From positions 1 to 64,000 of the forward strand of contig JAWZYU010000750.1 of assembly GCA_038380435.1 (NCBI GenBank): DNA of 64,000 nucleotides, in the 5' to 3' direction. The DNA comes from Ryuthela nishihirai. Taxonomy: Eukaryota > Arthropoda > Arachnida > Araneae > Heptathelidae. Shown piece after piece: positions 31,137 to 42,803 of this stretch (its first letter is position 1; each line of letters begins with the position of its first letter). The position numbers were made by a program, and so were the translations under genes. The notes below the pieces were generated by a model that saw only the letters and a program-made list of their open reading frames with translations, was not told the DNA's origin and did not search any database.

Positions 31137-31937
31137 TGAATCATTGCTATAACTGATATACAAAATTGTTACGTTAACAATTATTATGAGGTGTTTGGGT
31201 ATTCATTCAGAACACTTTAGACTTTCTTAATATGGGGATGGTGTGGCTCAGTCGGTATCGCACCAGGCTCCTAATCTGCAGTTCACAAGTTCGAGTCCCA
31301 GCTGGGTCAGCGTTGAGATTTATCTCCGTAAAACTCCCCGCCCTGCCCACGGTCAGTAGGTGACACCGATGGCTTTGCCAACTCGCCATAATTTTACAAA
31401 AAAATCCTAACTTTTACACCTCACATTAATTTTCGCCAACTCCCAACGATTTTGCCAAGTCACTCCGAGTTTTGCCAACTCCCTAAGATTTTCCCAAGTT
31501 GTCCCTATTTTGCCAACTCACCTGTATTTTATTATGTGGCTTCGAATTTTGCCAACTGCTCTAAATTTTGCCGTCTCTCCATTTTCCAAACTGCCTTAGA
31601 TTTGCCAAGTTGCCCCGATTTTGAAAACTCCCCTTAATTTTGCAAAAAAAAAATTACATATTTTCACAACTCACCTAGATTTTACGCAGTCGCTTCGAAT
31701 TTTGCCACCTCCGACCTACTTTGGGGGGTGAGCCTCCCCCCCCCGTCCCCACGCCCCTGGTTGCATCATTGTTTAATCAAAAGTTTCTAATGTTGAAAGT
31801 GGGTATTTAAATAGATTTGATTATGATCTTAAATTTATTTTCAGTCACATTTTCCCGTTATATGCATATTTTAAAACTTATGAAGCTTCGAAGTTAGAAG
31901 GTCATGGACATAACAGGGAAATACTGTAACGTTTCAT
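31137..31937 (+). repeat. Local inverted-repeat block (right arm, mirror of 19070-19870)
   Basis: Holds the SINE-A head fragment (about 31232-31377, sense) and the TTTTGCCAACT minisatellite (31377-31727), inverted relative to the block at 38600-39370. Confidence 0.85.
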
Positions 31938-32445
31938 ACACAGAGTTCTAAAATAAAAACTTATTTTATTAAACAGTTTGATACTTATTAAAAACAAATA
32001 CCCCCTCAAGCAGCTGCTTGCTACAGAGGTCTGACAGGAGCCTGTCAGTTTATTATGCCATAGTAGAAAGTCTGAGAGGATGGTAGGACCTCAGCAGAAA
32101 AACGTCACAAACAGCCATGCCTTACCCGGTGCTCGAACCCAGGTCCCTTAGATCACTAGCCAAGCACGCTAACCACTCGGCCATGGGATGGCATGATACT
32201 TATTACTAAGTTTTAATTAACTTCGGAAGTCAATTTTTGTGGCTGGCATTTTTATTGCTAAATATTCAAACTTCCATAACTCATTAAATACTCAACGAAT
32301 ATTGTTGAAAATCAATATATTGATTTATTTGATTGATATCTTTATCTGCAATCATATATTCCAAAACAAAAAAAAACTTATTTCAGAAGTTATAGAGTTT
32401 TGATTTTAGCTTCCCATTGACTTAACGTAGGGATTTTCCTTAATT
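31932..32445. mobile_element. MITE family 1 half element split by SINE B (right arm)
   Basis: Mirror of 18562-19075, ending TTCCTTAATTTATCG at about 32445. Confidence 0.7.
31991..32193 (-). mobile_element. SINE family B, full-length (right arm)
   Basis: Mirror of 18816-19018 with the same duplication, TGATACTTATTA, at 31979-31990 and 32194-32205. The shared duplication shows the insertion was copied with the arm, not inserted twice. Confidence 0.95.
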
Positions 32446-32632
32446 TATCGAAACCAATAAACGTGGCAAATTAAAAAATATATCCACTCAGTGCTCACTA
32501 AATTATGACCCCCTCCTAATTTTTCAGGTGCACCTGAAGCCAAATCTGACGTTGTGGGGACCTTTAAAAGGTTTGGGCAAACTTGCTTTAAAATGTTCTT
32601 ATACTGGCAAATACACTGACATACCAAAACAT

Positions 32633-33018
32633 TAGATTTGGGTTGTTTTACCTGTTAGCGGCACTGTTTTGCACACCATGGGCTAAATGGCCAGGTCACA
32701 TGGACCCCAAAGGCTCAGAGAAGGTTGGGGGAGGGGACCCATTGGAACAGCTGTTGGGAGACAGATGGTAGCCTCCCGTCAAGGCCATCCAGCGTGTTCT
32801 TTAACGTGCACAGGGTATGACTCTCCCGCACATGGGGCCACGGCTTAACGTCCCATTCGACGGACGGCGGCCTTTTCAAGCCCATCGGTGTCCCCTACTG
32901 ACCGAGAGCATGGCGGGGAATTTTGCGGAGATAAATCTCAACGCTGACCCAGCTGGGACTCGAACCTGGGAACTACGGATTACGAGCCTGGCGCGCTACC
33001 GACTGAGCCACCCCCGCC
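32633..33018 (-). mobile_element. SINE family A, full-length (right arm)
   Basis: Mirror of 17989-18374. The tail reads GTTTTACCTGTTAGCGGC, a few substitutions away from the left copy. Confidence 0.93.
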
Positions 33019-33332
33019 GTCTCTAAGGGGTATTAAACTTACAGGTTTCCTCTCAGACCTCTTTGGCAAGCAGCTGCTTGAAGGCTAATATTGAAATGAT
33101 CATTACCTTAACTTCTAAAATTATATTTATTTCATTAGATGGTTTGAAATAATGCTTGTTAGTTAAGTTTCAATTATTTTCCAAGCTAAATTCTTACGTC
33201 GCATTACTGCTTTGAAATATTCTCGCTTCCGTAACTGTTTAAATATTGAGCAAAAACTGCTGAAAACCGAGATTTAAATATATTTGATTATGATCTTCAA
33301 ATTATATTCACTTGCATTTTTCCTTAAATGCA
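33019..33332 (+). mobile_element. SINE-B fragment plus AT-rich interval (right arm)
   Basis: Mirror of 17675-17988; family-B tail at about 33022-33082. No gene. Confidence 0.6.
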
Positions 33333-33333
33333 T

Positions 33334-34573
33334 ACACTCTATTGCAAAAAGTGTCCGGACACTTTCATACTAAGTAAACTAATATTCAAAGATTTATGGA
33401 AGCTTTAATATTTAACAACAGATGTTATCACACACCATACTTCCAAAACATTTTCCCTCCAAATTGATGAAAACTTCAAAAATTCTTACACAAAATTCAA
33501 ATATTGCATTTATATTGCGAACATCTTGTTATAACAGTTGTGATTCACTTTCTGAAGTAAATTTACAAAACTAGGAAAAGTTTCACTTAAATGTTTCAGC
33601 TTCCATAACTCTTTAAATATTAGATTAATATTACAGAAAATAGAGATTTAGAGAGCTCTGACTGAGATCTTGAACTTATGTCTAGTGACTTTTTTTCGGT
33701 GAAAAGCTTATTTTAGAAGTTAAATAAAATAAATGCCCCCTCAAGCAGCTGCTTGCCACAGAGGTCTGACAGGAGCCTGTCAGTTTATATGCCAAAGTAG
33801 AAGATCCAAGAGGATGGCAGGACCTCAGCAGAAAAACGACACACATCCATGCCTTACCAGGGCTCGCACCCAAGTCCCTAAGATCAGTAGTCAAGCATTA
33901 TAAATAAATAAATAATAAATACCCCCTCAATCAGCTGCTTGCCACAGAGATGTGACAGGAGCCTCTCAGTTTATATGCCAAAGTAGAAGATCCAAGAGGA
34001 TGGCAGGACCTCAGCAGAAAAACGACACACACATCCATGCCTTACCAGGGCTCGCACCCAAGTCCCTAAGATCAGTAGCCAAGCACTATAAATAAATAAA
34101 TAATAAATACCCCCTCAATCAGCTGCTTGCCACAGAGGTGTGACAGGAGCCTCTCAGTTTATATGCCAAAGTAGAAGATCCAAGAGGATGGCAGGACCTC
34201 AGCAGAAAAACGACACACACATCCATGCCTTATCCGGGGCTCGCACCCAGGTCCCTAAGATCAGTAGCCAAGCATTATAAATAAATAAATAATAAATACC
34301 CCCTCAAGCAGCTGCTTTCCACAGAGGTCTGACAGGAGCCTGTCAGTTTATATGCCACAGTAGGAGATCTGAGAGGATGGCAGGACCTCAGCAGAAAACG
34401 ACACACACATCCATGCCTAATCCGGGGCTCGAACCAAGGTCCCTTAGATCAGTAGCCAAGCGTGCTAACCACTCGGCCACTTAGGAAGATTTTAATGTTC
34501 ACTTAACATGAAACAGAAAAATTAATAAGTTCACTTAACACGAAAGTGTCCGGACACTTTTTGCAATATAGTG
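33334..34573. mobile_element. MITE family 2, split copy (right arm)
   Basis: Mirror of 16435-17674, with ends CACTCTATTGCAAAAAGTG and TTTTTGCAATATAGTG. Confidence 0.8.
33721..34488 (-). mobile_element. SINE family B tetramer (right arm)
   Basis: Mirror of 16520-17287. Unit number and the 189/188-bp spacing are unchanged, so the multimer predates arm duplication or is homogenised with it. Confidence 0.92.
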
Positions 34574-34575
34574 AG

Positions 34576-34953
34576 TTGTTGTTGGGTTGTTTTACCTCTG
34601 AGCAGCACTTTTTTACACACCATGGGCTAAATGGCCAGGTCACATGGACCTCGAAGGCTCGGGGAGGAGACCCACTGGAGCAGCTGTTGGGAGACAGATG
34701 GTAGTTTCCCGTCAAGGCCATCCAGCGTGTTCTTTAACGTGCACAGGGTATGGCTCTCCCGCACACGGGGCTACGACTTAACGTCCCATCCGACGGACGG
34801 CGGCCTTTCCAAGCCCATCGGTGTCCCCTACTGACCGTGGGCAGAGCGGGGAAATTTTGCGGAGATAAATCTCAACGCTCACCCAGCTGGGACTCGAAAC
34901 CTGGGAACTACAGATTACGAGCGTGACGCGCTACCGACTGAGCCACCCCCGCC
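34576..34953 (-). mobile_element. SINE family A, full-length (right arm)
   Basis: Mirror of 16055-16432, including the diagnostic extra base in box B (GACTCGAAACCTGGGAAC). Confidence 0.93.
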
Positions 34954-35014
34954 CCTATGATTTATGTCTCACTGCTGTTGCCGAGAAAAACTGAATTGGA
35001 AAAGAGCTCTAATA

Positions 35015-35559
35015 CACTATGTCGAAAAAAGTCTCCGGACACTTTCATGTTAAGTGAACGAATAGCCACACTCAAATCTCACCTAACTTTGAAAATAAGC
35101 TTTTTATCTCGGTCAGAGCTCTCTAAATCTCTATTTTCTATAATATTAAACTAATATTCAAAGAGTTATGGAAGCTATAATATTTAACAACAGATGTTAT
35201 AACACACCACACTTCCAAAACATTTTCTCTCCAAATTGATGAAAACTTCAAAAATCCTTACACAAAATTCAAATATTGCAAACAACTTGTTATAACATTT
35301 GTGGTTTAACTTTTTGAAGTAAATTTTCAAAACTAGCAAAAGTTTCACTTAAATGTTTTAGCATCCATAACTCTTTGAATATTAGATTAGAGAGATAGAA
35401 TTTTTTTGAATAGATATTTAGAGAGCTCTGACCGAGATCTTCAGTTATGGCTAATGACTTTTTTCCGCAAAAAAGCTTATTTTCAAAGTTTGGTAGATTT
35501 GAATGTGACTATTCGTTCACTTAATATAAAAGTGTCCGGACACTTTTTGCAATATAGTG
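35015..35559. mobile_element. MITE family 2 (right arm)
   Basis: Mirror of 15449-15993, bounded by TACACTATGTCGAAAAAAG and TTTTTGCAATATAGTG. Confidence 0.8.
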
Positions 35560-35776
35560 TGCCTTGAGATGCTTTCTAAAGGTTTAGTTTCCGATAGAAA
35601 TGTAATTTTCTGTTAAGCCAAAATTTGGTTAAGGCCACCAAAGTTCAACTGATTCAATTTTTTGTGCATAGCGATAAAAATATAAAACAGCTATTGATTT
35701 AATTATGAAAAAATATCTTTATGGAATTATTTATCAATATCAGCTATTGACTTTATATCTGGCGTGTTAAAACATA

Positions 35777-36102
35777 AATATATTAATTGTAGCCTTTTAA
35801 AAATCATTTATAAGTGTGCGACCTTTTTTACCAATCATTTATAAATGTTCAACTATTTTAATTATTTATCATTTATTAATTATCGTTTATAATTATCACT
35901 TAAACACCGTTGTCATTTTTAACAATCATTTTTAACTGTGCGACCTTTTTATCAATCATTTATAAGCATGCAACCTTTGTAAAAATCATTTTTAAGTGTG
36001 CGACCATTTTACAAATCACTTATAAATGTGAGACTATTTTAATTGTCATTTATAAGGATGTTATTACTAATTTGTTGTTATAGCAATCGTTTATAAGTGT
36101 GC
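35777..36102 (-). repeat. AT-rich minisatellite (right arm)
   Basis: Mirror of 14906-15230. About 306 bp of it recurs in direct orientation at about 41880-42185 inside the right-arm insert, joined to the mini-gene. Confidence 0.85.
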
Positions 36103-36286
36103 AGCCATGACTCCGTGTGCTGGAGAGCCATATCCTCTGCACATTAACGAACATGCTGGATGGCTTTGACAGGAGGCTACCATCTGTCTCTTAACAGGTG
36201 TCAAGTGGGTCACCTCGCCCCAACATTCGGGATTCTTGTGGCCTGGTCGTTTAGCTCATTGTGTGCAAAAAGCTACAACCAACCCA
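36103..36286 (+). mobile_element. SINE family A, 3' half (right arm)
   Basis: Mirror of 14722-14905; joined at GTGTGCAGCCATGACTCC to the minisatellite. Confidence 0.88.
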
Positions 36287-36661
36287 ACAATGCATTTTGT
36301 TACAGCAACAGCTGAACATTATTTAAGATGGTTCTACACTATCATTAATGGTGTTAAAGTGATAGTATTTTTTTTACAACATTAAAACGATGTTAAGTAT
36401 CTTTGACAGTTGGTCACTGTAGATTATTTCTGTATATAATTTTATGTTTATATATTTTTTTTAACTTTTTTCATCATTTTATTCACTGTTTATAATTTGA
36501 CTCCAATGATTTTCTTCTACTCAACTATGTCCCCTTCAAATTTCTCCGAGTCTTTGAGGTCTTCGTGACCTGGTTAATAATTTGAAAGATTTAGATTTTT
36601 TTCTCTTAGATTTTTGAAATATTTTTCTTAGATTTTAAAATTTTTCCTCTTAGATTTTTTT
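36287..36661. other. AT-rich interval (right arm)
   Basis: Mirror of 14347-14721. Same simple AAATCTAAGA-type repeats and SINE-A tail remnant; no gene seen. Confidence 0.45.
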
Positions 36662-36954
36662 CTAAAGAATAAAAATTTAATTGAAACAGTTATACATTTA
36701 AAAATTAATTCTCTTATTGCACTGTCCAAGCCTAGTAGGATTTACTCTAATCCACGTGTTTTTGATTCAAGCACTCATAAGGCGGGGTTGTGTTGTTTAC
36801 TTCTGAGCGGCGCTTTATTTAACAACCCAACCCCGCCTAGTGAGTACTTGGATCAAAAACACATGGATTAGAGTAAATCCTACCAGGCTTGGACAGTGCA
36901 GTAACAATTAATTTTTAAACGTATAGCTGTTTCAATTAAATTTTTATTCTTTAG
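36662..36954. repeat. 293-bp hairpin, copy 3
   Basis: Mirror of 14054-14346. Both arms and the SINE-tail centre are preserved. Confidence 0.9.
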
Positions 36955-37732
36955 AATTCAAAGAGTAGCAATTAATTTTTAAACTCTTATAAATAATTTT
37001 ATAATATTTGTAAATATTTCAATATAGTCGTAATGAATAATTTTTTTATTCTCTACGGTTTCAAAATAAAAAAAATTTAGACATATTAAATCGCCTCAAT
37101 TTTTTGCATATTTCCCTCCTTTTGTTCATCGGCTGACCAGGTCTGGTGCCTCATGGTGGCCTTGGTTACAATCCTGGGATAGAGCATAGTTTTTTCCCTT
37201 GTAATATCGTTTTGCCAAATCTCGTCAATCTCACAGGCCTTTATACTGACAGGAGCCTATTAGTTTGCTAAAAGACATATTTAACTAATAGGCTCTTCTC
37301 AGACCTCTTTGTCAAGCAACCCAGGTGCTCGAAGAGGAATTATTTTTCTCTATTTACCACCTGGTGACCGAGTGGTTAGTTTATTTGGTCTGACAGGGAC
37401 CTGTTAATTTAATACGCCATAGAAAATATATGTGAAGAAAGCAATCAAATTGTTTAAAAAATAAATCGCTATTTGAAAAATTATTGAAATCGCGAATGCA
37501 GCGGGTTTACGGTATCCGCTTATTTTTTTTTACCTCTGTCTAAGTTAGTGTCATTCTCAAACGGGGGAGGGAAGATATGGCCCCTCTCTACTTTAATTCA
37601 GCTCTAAAATGGATTGCAGCACGAAGAAATGTTAAAATACGAATAGAAAGCCCGTCGAAGTTCGGAAACATTCAAAATGATGAACTGAAAGATTGGGAGA
37701 AAAAAAAAACAACGTGATTTCAGGTTTTGAAA
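36955..37732. other. Interval with old SINE-B fragments (right arm)
   Basis: Mirror of 13276-14053; broken SINE-B pieces about 37217-37416. No gene recognised. Confidence 0.4.
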
Positions 37733-37823
37733 TCACGTAGGACATTTTCTACTTTTGCATATAAACTGACAGGCTCCTGTCAGACCTCTGTGGTAAGCAG
37801 CTGCTTGAGGAGGTATTTATTTT
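37733..37823 (+). mobile_element. SINE family B, 3' fragment (right arm)
   Basis: Mirror of 13185-13275. Confidence 0.85.
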
Positions 37824-38256
37824 ATTTTTTATGTAGCTTTGACGCTACAAATGGGAGACATATTTCGTAGACTGTTTCCCACATACTCTGACAGAGCTTT
37901 CATTTATACCGCGATTTCATCGATAATAATAAAAGGAGATATCTGTTCGTCTTTTGGCAGCCATAACTCACTGGGAAATCGTGGTAGACAATTCATATTT
38001 TCACAGAATGTTTTTGGTTATCGTTCCGGTTGCAATGGCGAATTCAAGTCGAGATTCGAAAAGACGCCTTGCTAGAGGCAAAATATATTTACCGTGCTAT
38101 TCCTAGGGGAAAGGTTAATCGCTGGCAGATGTTGTAGAGGTAGGAAGAGGGGGGGGGGCGCTCTATCGCTTGAAAACTGTAACCGAGTGTCGCCATATTG
38201 TTCCTACTCATAAGCGTGCTATCACTGTGCTAACAAACGACAGAATGTACTTAAAA

Positions 38257-38327
38257 ATGGGTACGTATGTAATATATGGATGTTTCAACAAGCCTGCGAA
38301 AACGATCAAAGGGATAACATTTCATAG
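38257..38327 (+). pseudogene. THAP-like zinc-finger first exon, copy 3 (decayed)
   Basis: As 26305-26375, with one amino-acid difference (YVIYGC for YVVYGC). Donor AG|GTAATA at 38328. Tyr again replaces the first expected zinc Cys. The 78-codon frame upstream (37839-38075) is unrecognised. Confidence 0.4.
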
Positions 38328-38816
38328 GTAATAAGTAATGCTAAGTTTTGCTTTGTAAATTGGAAACTGTTTTGTTATTTTAACTCTTTATGACAGTAGC
38401 GTAGTTAGGACTTGAGGAAAGGGGTAGGGGATGGGGGATTGCGGAAGAGGGTTGGGAAATTTTCCAGTGTTTTAAAGTAATTAAACTGATGAAATAAAAG
38501 TTTTATATCATTTCATAGAAAGAGATAATAAATGAAGAAACGGAAGATAACGTAATACCCACATTATTCATTTCCTATGCTTTTGATTACCTTACTGAAA
38601 CGCTACAGTATTTCCCTGTTATGTCCATGACCTTCTAACTTCGAAGCTTCATAAGTTTTAAAATATGCATATAACGGAAAAATGTGACTGAAAATAAATT
38701 TAAGATCATAATCAAATCTATTTAAATACCCACTTTCAACATTAGAAACTTTTGATTAAACAATGATGCAACCAGGGGCGTGGGGACGGGGGGGAGGCTC
38801 ACCCCCCAAAGTAGGT
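38328..38816. other. Downstream flank of THAP-like exon (right arm)
   Basis: Mirror of 12191-12680; no further exon recognised. Confidence 0.35.
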
Positions 38817-39151
38817 CGGAGGTGGCAAAATTCGAAGCGACTGCGTAAATCTAGGTGAGTTGTGAAAATATGTAATTTTTTTTTTTGCAAAATTAAGGGG
38901 AGTTTTCAAAATCGAGGCAACTTGGCAAATCTAAGGCAGTTTGGAAAATGGAGAGACGGCAAAATTTAGAGCAGTTGGCAAAATTCGAAGCCACTTAGTA
39001 AAATACAGGTGAGTTGGCAAAATCGGGACAACTTGGGAAAATCTTAGGGAGTTGGCAAACTGGGAATGACTTGGCAAAATCGTTGGGAGTTGGCAAAAAT
39101 TAAGGTGAGGTGTAAAAATTAGGATTTTTTTGTAAAATTATGGCGAGTTGG
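38817..39151 (-). repeat. TTTTGCCAACT minisatellite (right arm)
   Basis: Mirror of 11856-12190, one base shorter at GCGTAAATCTAGG. Confidence 0.8.
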
Positions 39152-39297
39152 CAAAGCCATCGGCGTTTTCTACTCACCGTGTTCAGGGCGGGGAGTTTTA
39201 CGGAGATAAATCTCAACGCTGACCCAGCTGGGACTCGAACTTGTGAACTGCAGATTACGAGCCTGGTGCGATACCGACTGAGCAACACCATCCCCAT
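39152..39297 (-). mobile_element. SINE family A head fragment (right arm)
   Basis: Mirror of 11711-11855 with small private changes (CTCACCGTGTTCAGGG). Confidence 0.85.
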
Positions 39298-39394
39298 ATT
39301 AAGAAAGTCTAAAGTGTTCTGAATGAATACCCAAACACCTCATAATAATTGTTAACGTAACAATTTTGTATATCAGTTATAGCAATGATTCAAT

Positions 39395-39467
39395 TGCGTT
39401 ATGACTTGGCCATTTCAATTCGCCCATTGCTTACCAGAGGTGATACTCAGAAGTAAAACAAACCAAC
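39395..39467 (+). mobile_element. SINE-A tail fragment (right arm)
   Basis: Mirror of 11540-11612. Confidence 0.6.
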
Positions 39468-39654
39468 CTACTTTTGTTTTGATCTGTTTTGCTACTTTTT
39501 TAACACTGGAATCCTCTTTTGAATTCTTTTTCTATCAGAATGCTCCTAGTTTGAATTCTAGTTTGGCTGTTGCTGAAACTCAGACATATGAGTGAATTTC
39601 TTTATATTGATGCCAGTTAAAGAATTGAAATGGAGAGAAATACGCTGATTTCTA

Positions 39655-40189
39655 TAAATTAAGGAACAACCCTATGCTATGTCAGTGGGAAGCTGACGCC
39701 AATGCTCTATAACTTCTAAATACGTTTTTTTTTTGTTTTGGAAAATGTGATTGCAGATGAAGATCTCAATCAAATAAATCAATATCTCGATTTTCAACAA
39801 TATTTGTTCAGTATTTAATGAGTTGTGGAAGTTTGAATATTTAGCGATAACAATATTAGCCACAAAAATTGACTTCAGAAGTTGATTAAAACTTAATAAT
39901 AAGTATCAAAGTGTTTAATAAAATAAGTTTGTATTTTAGAACTTTGTGTAAAGAATTCTTTCACTATTCATCAGTTTCGTATAAGTTTCTTCAGACTGGC
40001 ATTGCTGTTGTTAAATATTCAAACTTCCATAACTTATTAAATACTGAACGAATGTTGTTGAAAGTCGAGATATTGATTTATTTGATTGAGATCTTTATCT
40101 GCAATCACATTTTTCAAAACAAAAAAACTTAGTGTAGAAGTAGACGTTAGCTTCCCATTGACCCTAATTTATGGTTGGTCCTTAATTTA
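39655..40189. mobile_element. MITE family 1 (right arm)
   Basis: Mirror of 10818-11352, both fold-back arms present. Confidence 0.75.
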
Positions 40190-40422
40190 TGGAAAACAGT
40201 GTAGTTACACAAAGCTAACTATTTCAGTTATTTTCTACTGATCGTAGTAGCGTTGAATAGTGGCACTCAGTGGCACTGTCCTCTGGGATATTTGTGCTTA
40301 AGTAGGAGATCACAAAAACCCTAGGGCTCAAGGTCACATTCTGAACTTTGTCACAAAGGCTACAAAGATTCATATACATATGTATGCAAAATCCTCATGA
40401 AGACACGGGAAAAGGGGGCCTA

Positions 40423-40565
40423 CAGTCGCTCAAAAAAGTATCCGAACGCTATGGTCACGTGACACGAAGGTTGCCAGATCACTAATTTCTAAAAAAATCG
40501 TTGCCAGATATTTTTTCTGAATTCTGTAATCAACCATAGCGTTCGGATACTTTTTTGAGCGACTG
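40423..40565. mobile_element. Tc1/mariner-like MITE, family 3 (143 bp)
   Basis: Perfect 32-bp terminal inverted repeats (40423-40454 and 40534-40565) starting CAGTCGCTCAAAAAAGTATC, flanked on both sides by TA (40421-40422, 40566-40567). The interior has a short GTTGCCAGAT direct repeat and no coding capacity. Perfect ends suggest recent activity or a recently copied element. Its counterpart starts at 63978. Confidence 0.95.
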
Positions 40566-40713
40566 TACCAGACTATGTAATTTTCCTCCCCCGACACATC
40601 TGTTCTGAGCTACAGCTATTGCATTTGGCCACTGTAGCGAATTCTAGCAAGCCTTCTTCTGCACGTGCTATACAGGGACCGAACCCATCTATTATGGATA
40701 TTACAGACTAAAA

Positions 40714-40800
40714 ATAAATAAACCCTAAAGCAATTGCTTGCCACAGAAGTCTGACAGAAGCCTGTCAGGTTAATTCGCCATAGATAATCTGTGAGGAAGG
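40714..40800 (-). mobile_element. SINE family B, diverged 3' fragment
   Basis: Antisense AAGCAATTGCTTGCCACAG, GTCTGACAGAAGCCTGTCAG (imperfect palindrome core), ending where the SINE-A duplication begins. Confidence 0.8.
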
Positions 40801-40812
40801 CTAGACCTCAGT

Positions 40813-41113
40813 TGGGTTGGGTTGTTTTACCTCCGAGCGGCATTTTTTTGCATACCATGGGCTAAATGACCAGGTCACATGGATCCCGTAGGATCAGAGA
40901 AGGTTGGGGGAGGGGACCCACTGGAACAGCTGTTGGGAGACATATGGTAGCCTCTCGTCAAGGCCATCCAGCTTGATCTTTAATGTGCACAGGGTATGGC
41001 ACTCCCGCACATGGGGCCACGGCTTAACGTCCTATCCGACGGACGGTGGCCTTTTCAAGCCCATCGGTGTCTCCTATTGACCGTGGGCAGGGTGGGGAAT
41101 TTTGCGGAGATAA
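40813..41113 (-). mobile_element. SINE family A, 5'-truncated, with 12-bp target-site duplication
   Basis: Tail GGTTGGGTTGTTTTACCTCC to body end TTTGCGGAGATAA; head missing. CTAGACCTCAGT at 40801-40812 and 41114-41125. It inserted into the older SINE-B remnant, 70 bp upstream of the mini-gene start. Confidence 0.93.
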
Positions 41114-41195
41114 CTAGACCTCAGTAAAAAAGACAAAAGTTTTCAAAATAAGGGGAAAAACAGTAATATATTATTTAAAAAAAAGTGGAGATAAA

Positions 41196-41886
41196 ATGGA
41201 TCGTTTGTCAGAATTCATCACGAACTTTAAAAAGTAAGTTTTGAATGCTTTCATAAATTTTATCTAGTTGTATTTACTGAGTTTTATGTTTTGTATATAA
41301 ATGTCTACATTCAGGTAAAACTGAGGTGTAATTACATGCGCTGTTCACATGTTAAAGTGTTAAACATATTACCGACATTTACATTTATCGCTCGTAATTT
41401 TTTTATGAAAAAACAAAGAGTTTTTTTCCTTTCCTTTTAGGCCATCCTCTCCAACTAAACCTCAGTCACATGACTGCGATGCCATCCAGCAGCTGATTCC
41501 GACAAAAAACGAATCGTCCCCGAAGGCCAAGGTTTCCCGAGCTGAATCCAGAAAGAAAAAAATACAGAAAATTCTAATAACACCGTTTTTTGTTAAACGT
41601 GAAGAACAGATATCAGTTGGATTTTTTTCGTCCGCTGTGATGAATCAGGTTTTAACTATTTTTTTTAATTTCGCTCTAATGCTTTGTTTAATCAATTTAA
41701 ATTACATATTTTTGTGTTAGCAGGATAGAAATTTAATGTTCGATTTACAGCAATCAATTATTTATTTTCTATAGTGTAGATAATAAGAATGCATTGTAAT
41801 AGATTTTTATGTATTAAGGCTTTTTTTTTTCTCAGATTTGGAAGTCACCAATTCTAATAACTGTTTCCAAAGTTGCTACCTTTTAA
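41196..41886 (+). CDS. Predicted three-exon mini-gene, 98 aa, unknown function
   Basis: Exons 41196-41233, 41441-41648 and 41836-41886 join into one frame of 98 codons plus TAA. ATG sits in ATAAAATGG context. Intron 1 (207 bp, phase 2) has a consensus AA|GTAAGT donor and a TTTCCTTTCCTTTTAG acceptor. Intron 2 (187 bp, phase 0) has a weaker CAG|GTTTTA donor and a poly-T CTCAG acceptor. Exon 2 is Lys/Ser-rich (ESSPKAKVSRAESRKKKIQ) and contains KILITPFF, reminiscent of a PCNA-interacting box but with Lys in place of Gln. No domain recognised. The stop lies in sequence shared with the minisatellite, so the ancestral C-terminus has probably been lost. If intron 2 is retained, translation stops at 41718-41720. 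Confidence 0.6.
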
Positions 41887-42480
41887 AAATCATTTATAAG
41901 TGTGCGACCTTTTTTACCAATCATTTATAAATGTTCAACTATTTTAATTATTTATCATTTATTAATTATCGTTTATAATTATCACTTAAACACCGTTGTC
42001 ATTTTTAACAATCATTTTTAACTGTGCGACCTTTTTATCAATCATTTATAAGCATGCAACCTTTGTAAAAATCATTTTTAAGTGTGCGAAAAATATACTC
42101 ACTTATAAATGTGAGACTATTTTAATTGTCATTTATAAGGATGTTATTACTAATTTGTTGTTATAGCAATCGTTTATAAGTGTGCAACTCTTTTAATTGC
42201 TAATTACTGCTGGCAGTTTTTTAACAATCAATTGTAAGTGTGCGCGACCTTTTTAACAGTCATTTTATAAGTGTGCGACCTTTATAGAAATAATTTATAT
42301 GTATGCGAACTTTTTAACAATTATTTATAAGTGTACGACTATTTCAATTTTCATTTATAAGGTTGTTATTACTAATTTATTAATAAACAATAATTATTAC
42401 TTTAACACTGCCGCCATTTTTAATAATCATTTATTAAAGTCCGATCCATTTTAACAATTATATACGAGACTGCAACCCAT
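41887..42480 (-). repeat. AT-rich minisatellite, long version
   Basis: Same units as 35777-36102 (antisense TTATAAGTGTGCGACC, AATCATTTATAA), extended by further diverged units to about 42480. The junction with exon 3 of the mini-gene is near 41876. One local difference (GTGCGAAAAATATACTC) is private to this copy. Confidence 0.85.
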
Positions 42481-42639
42481 TTTTTTAAAAATTTAAACAG
42501 CAATTGCTAGGTATATCTCAGAGCCACAAAAATTTTAAAGCAGCTATCTTATATTTCCTCCAAAACAGAGACACATATTAAAATGACAACACCCATTTGA
42601 ATAAATATTTTTAAGGATACTCCTTTTTCTAACAGTCAT

Positions 42640-42803
42640 AAGAGATCTGGGTTCGAGCCCCGGGTAAGGCATGGATGTGTGTTTTGTTTTTCTGCTGAGG
42701 TCCTGCCATCCTCTTAGACCTTCTACTATGGCATATAAACTGACAGGCTCCTGTCAGACCTCTGTGGCAAGCAGCTGCTTGAGGGGGTATTTATTTTATT
42801 TAT
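42640..42803 (+). mobile_element. SINE family B, head-truncated copy
   Basis: Begins GATCTGGGTTCGAGCCCCGG (box B) without box A, then body, palindrome core and TTGAGGGGGTATTTATTT tail. Confidence 0.9.

Larger units (their letters stand above)
36104..40012 (+). repeat. 3.9-kb block, right-arm copy
   Basis: Direct repeat of the central copy 24148-28060. It starts GCCATGACTCCGTG, inside the SINE that is complete in the centre but truncated here. Confidence 0.92.
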
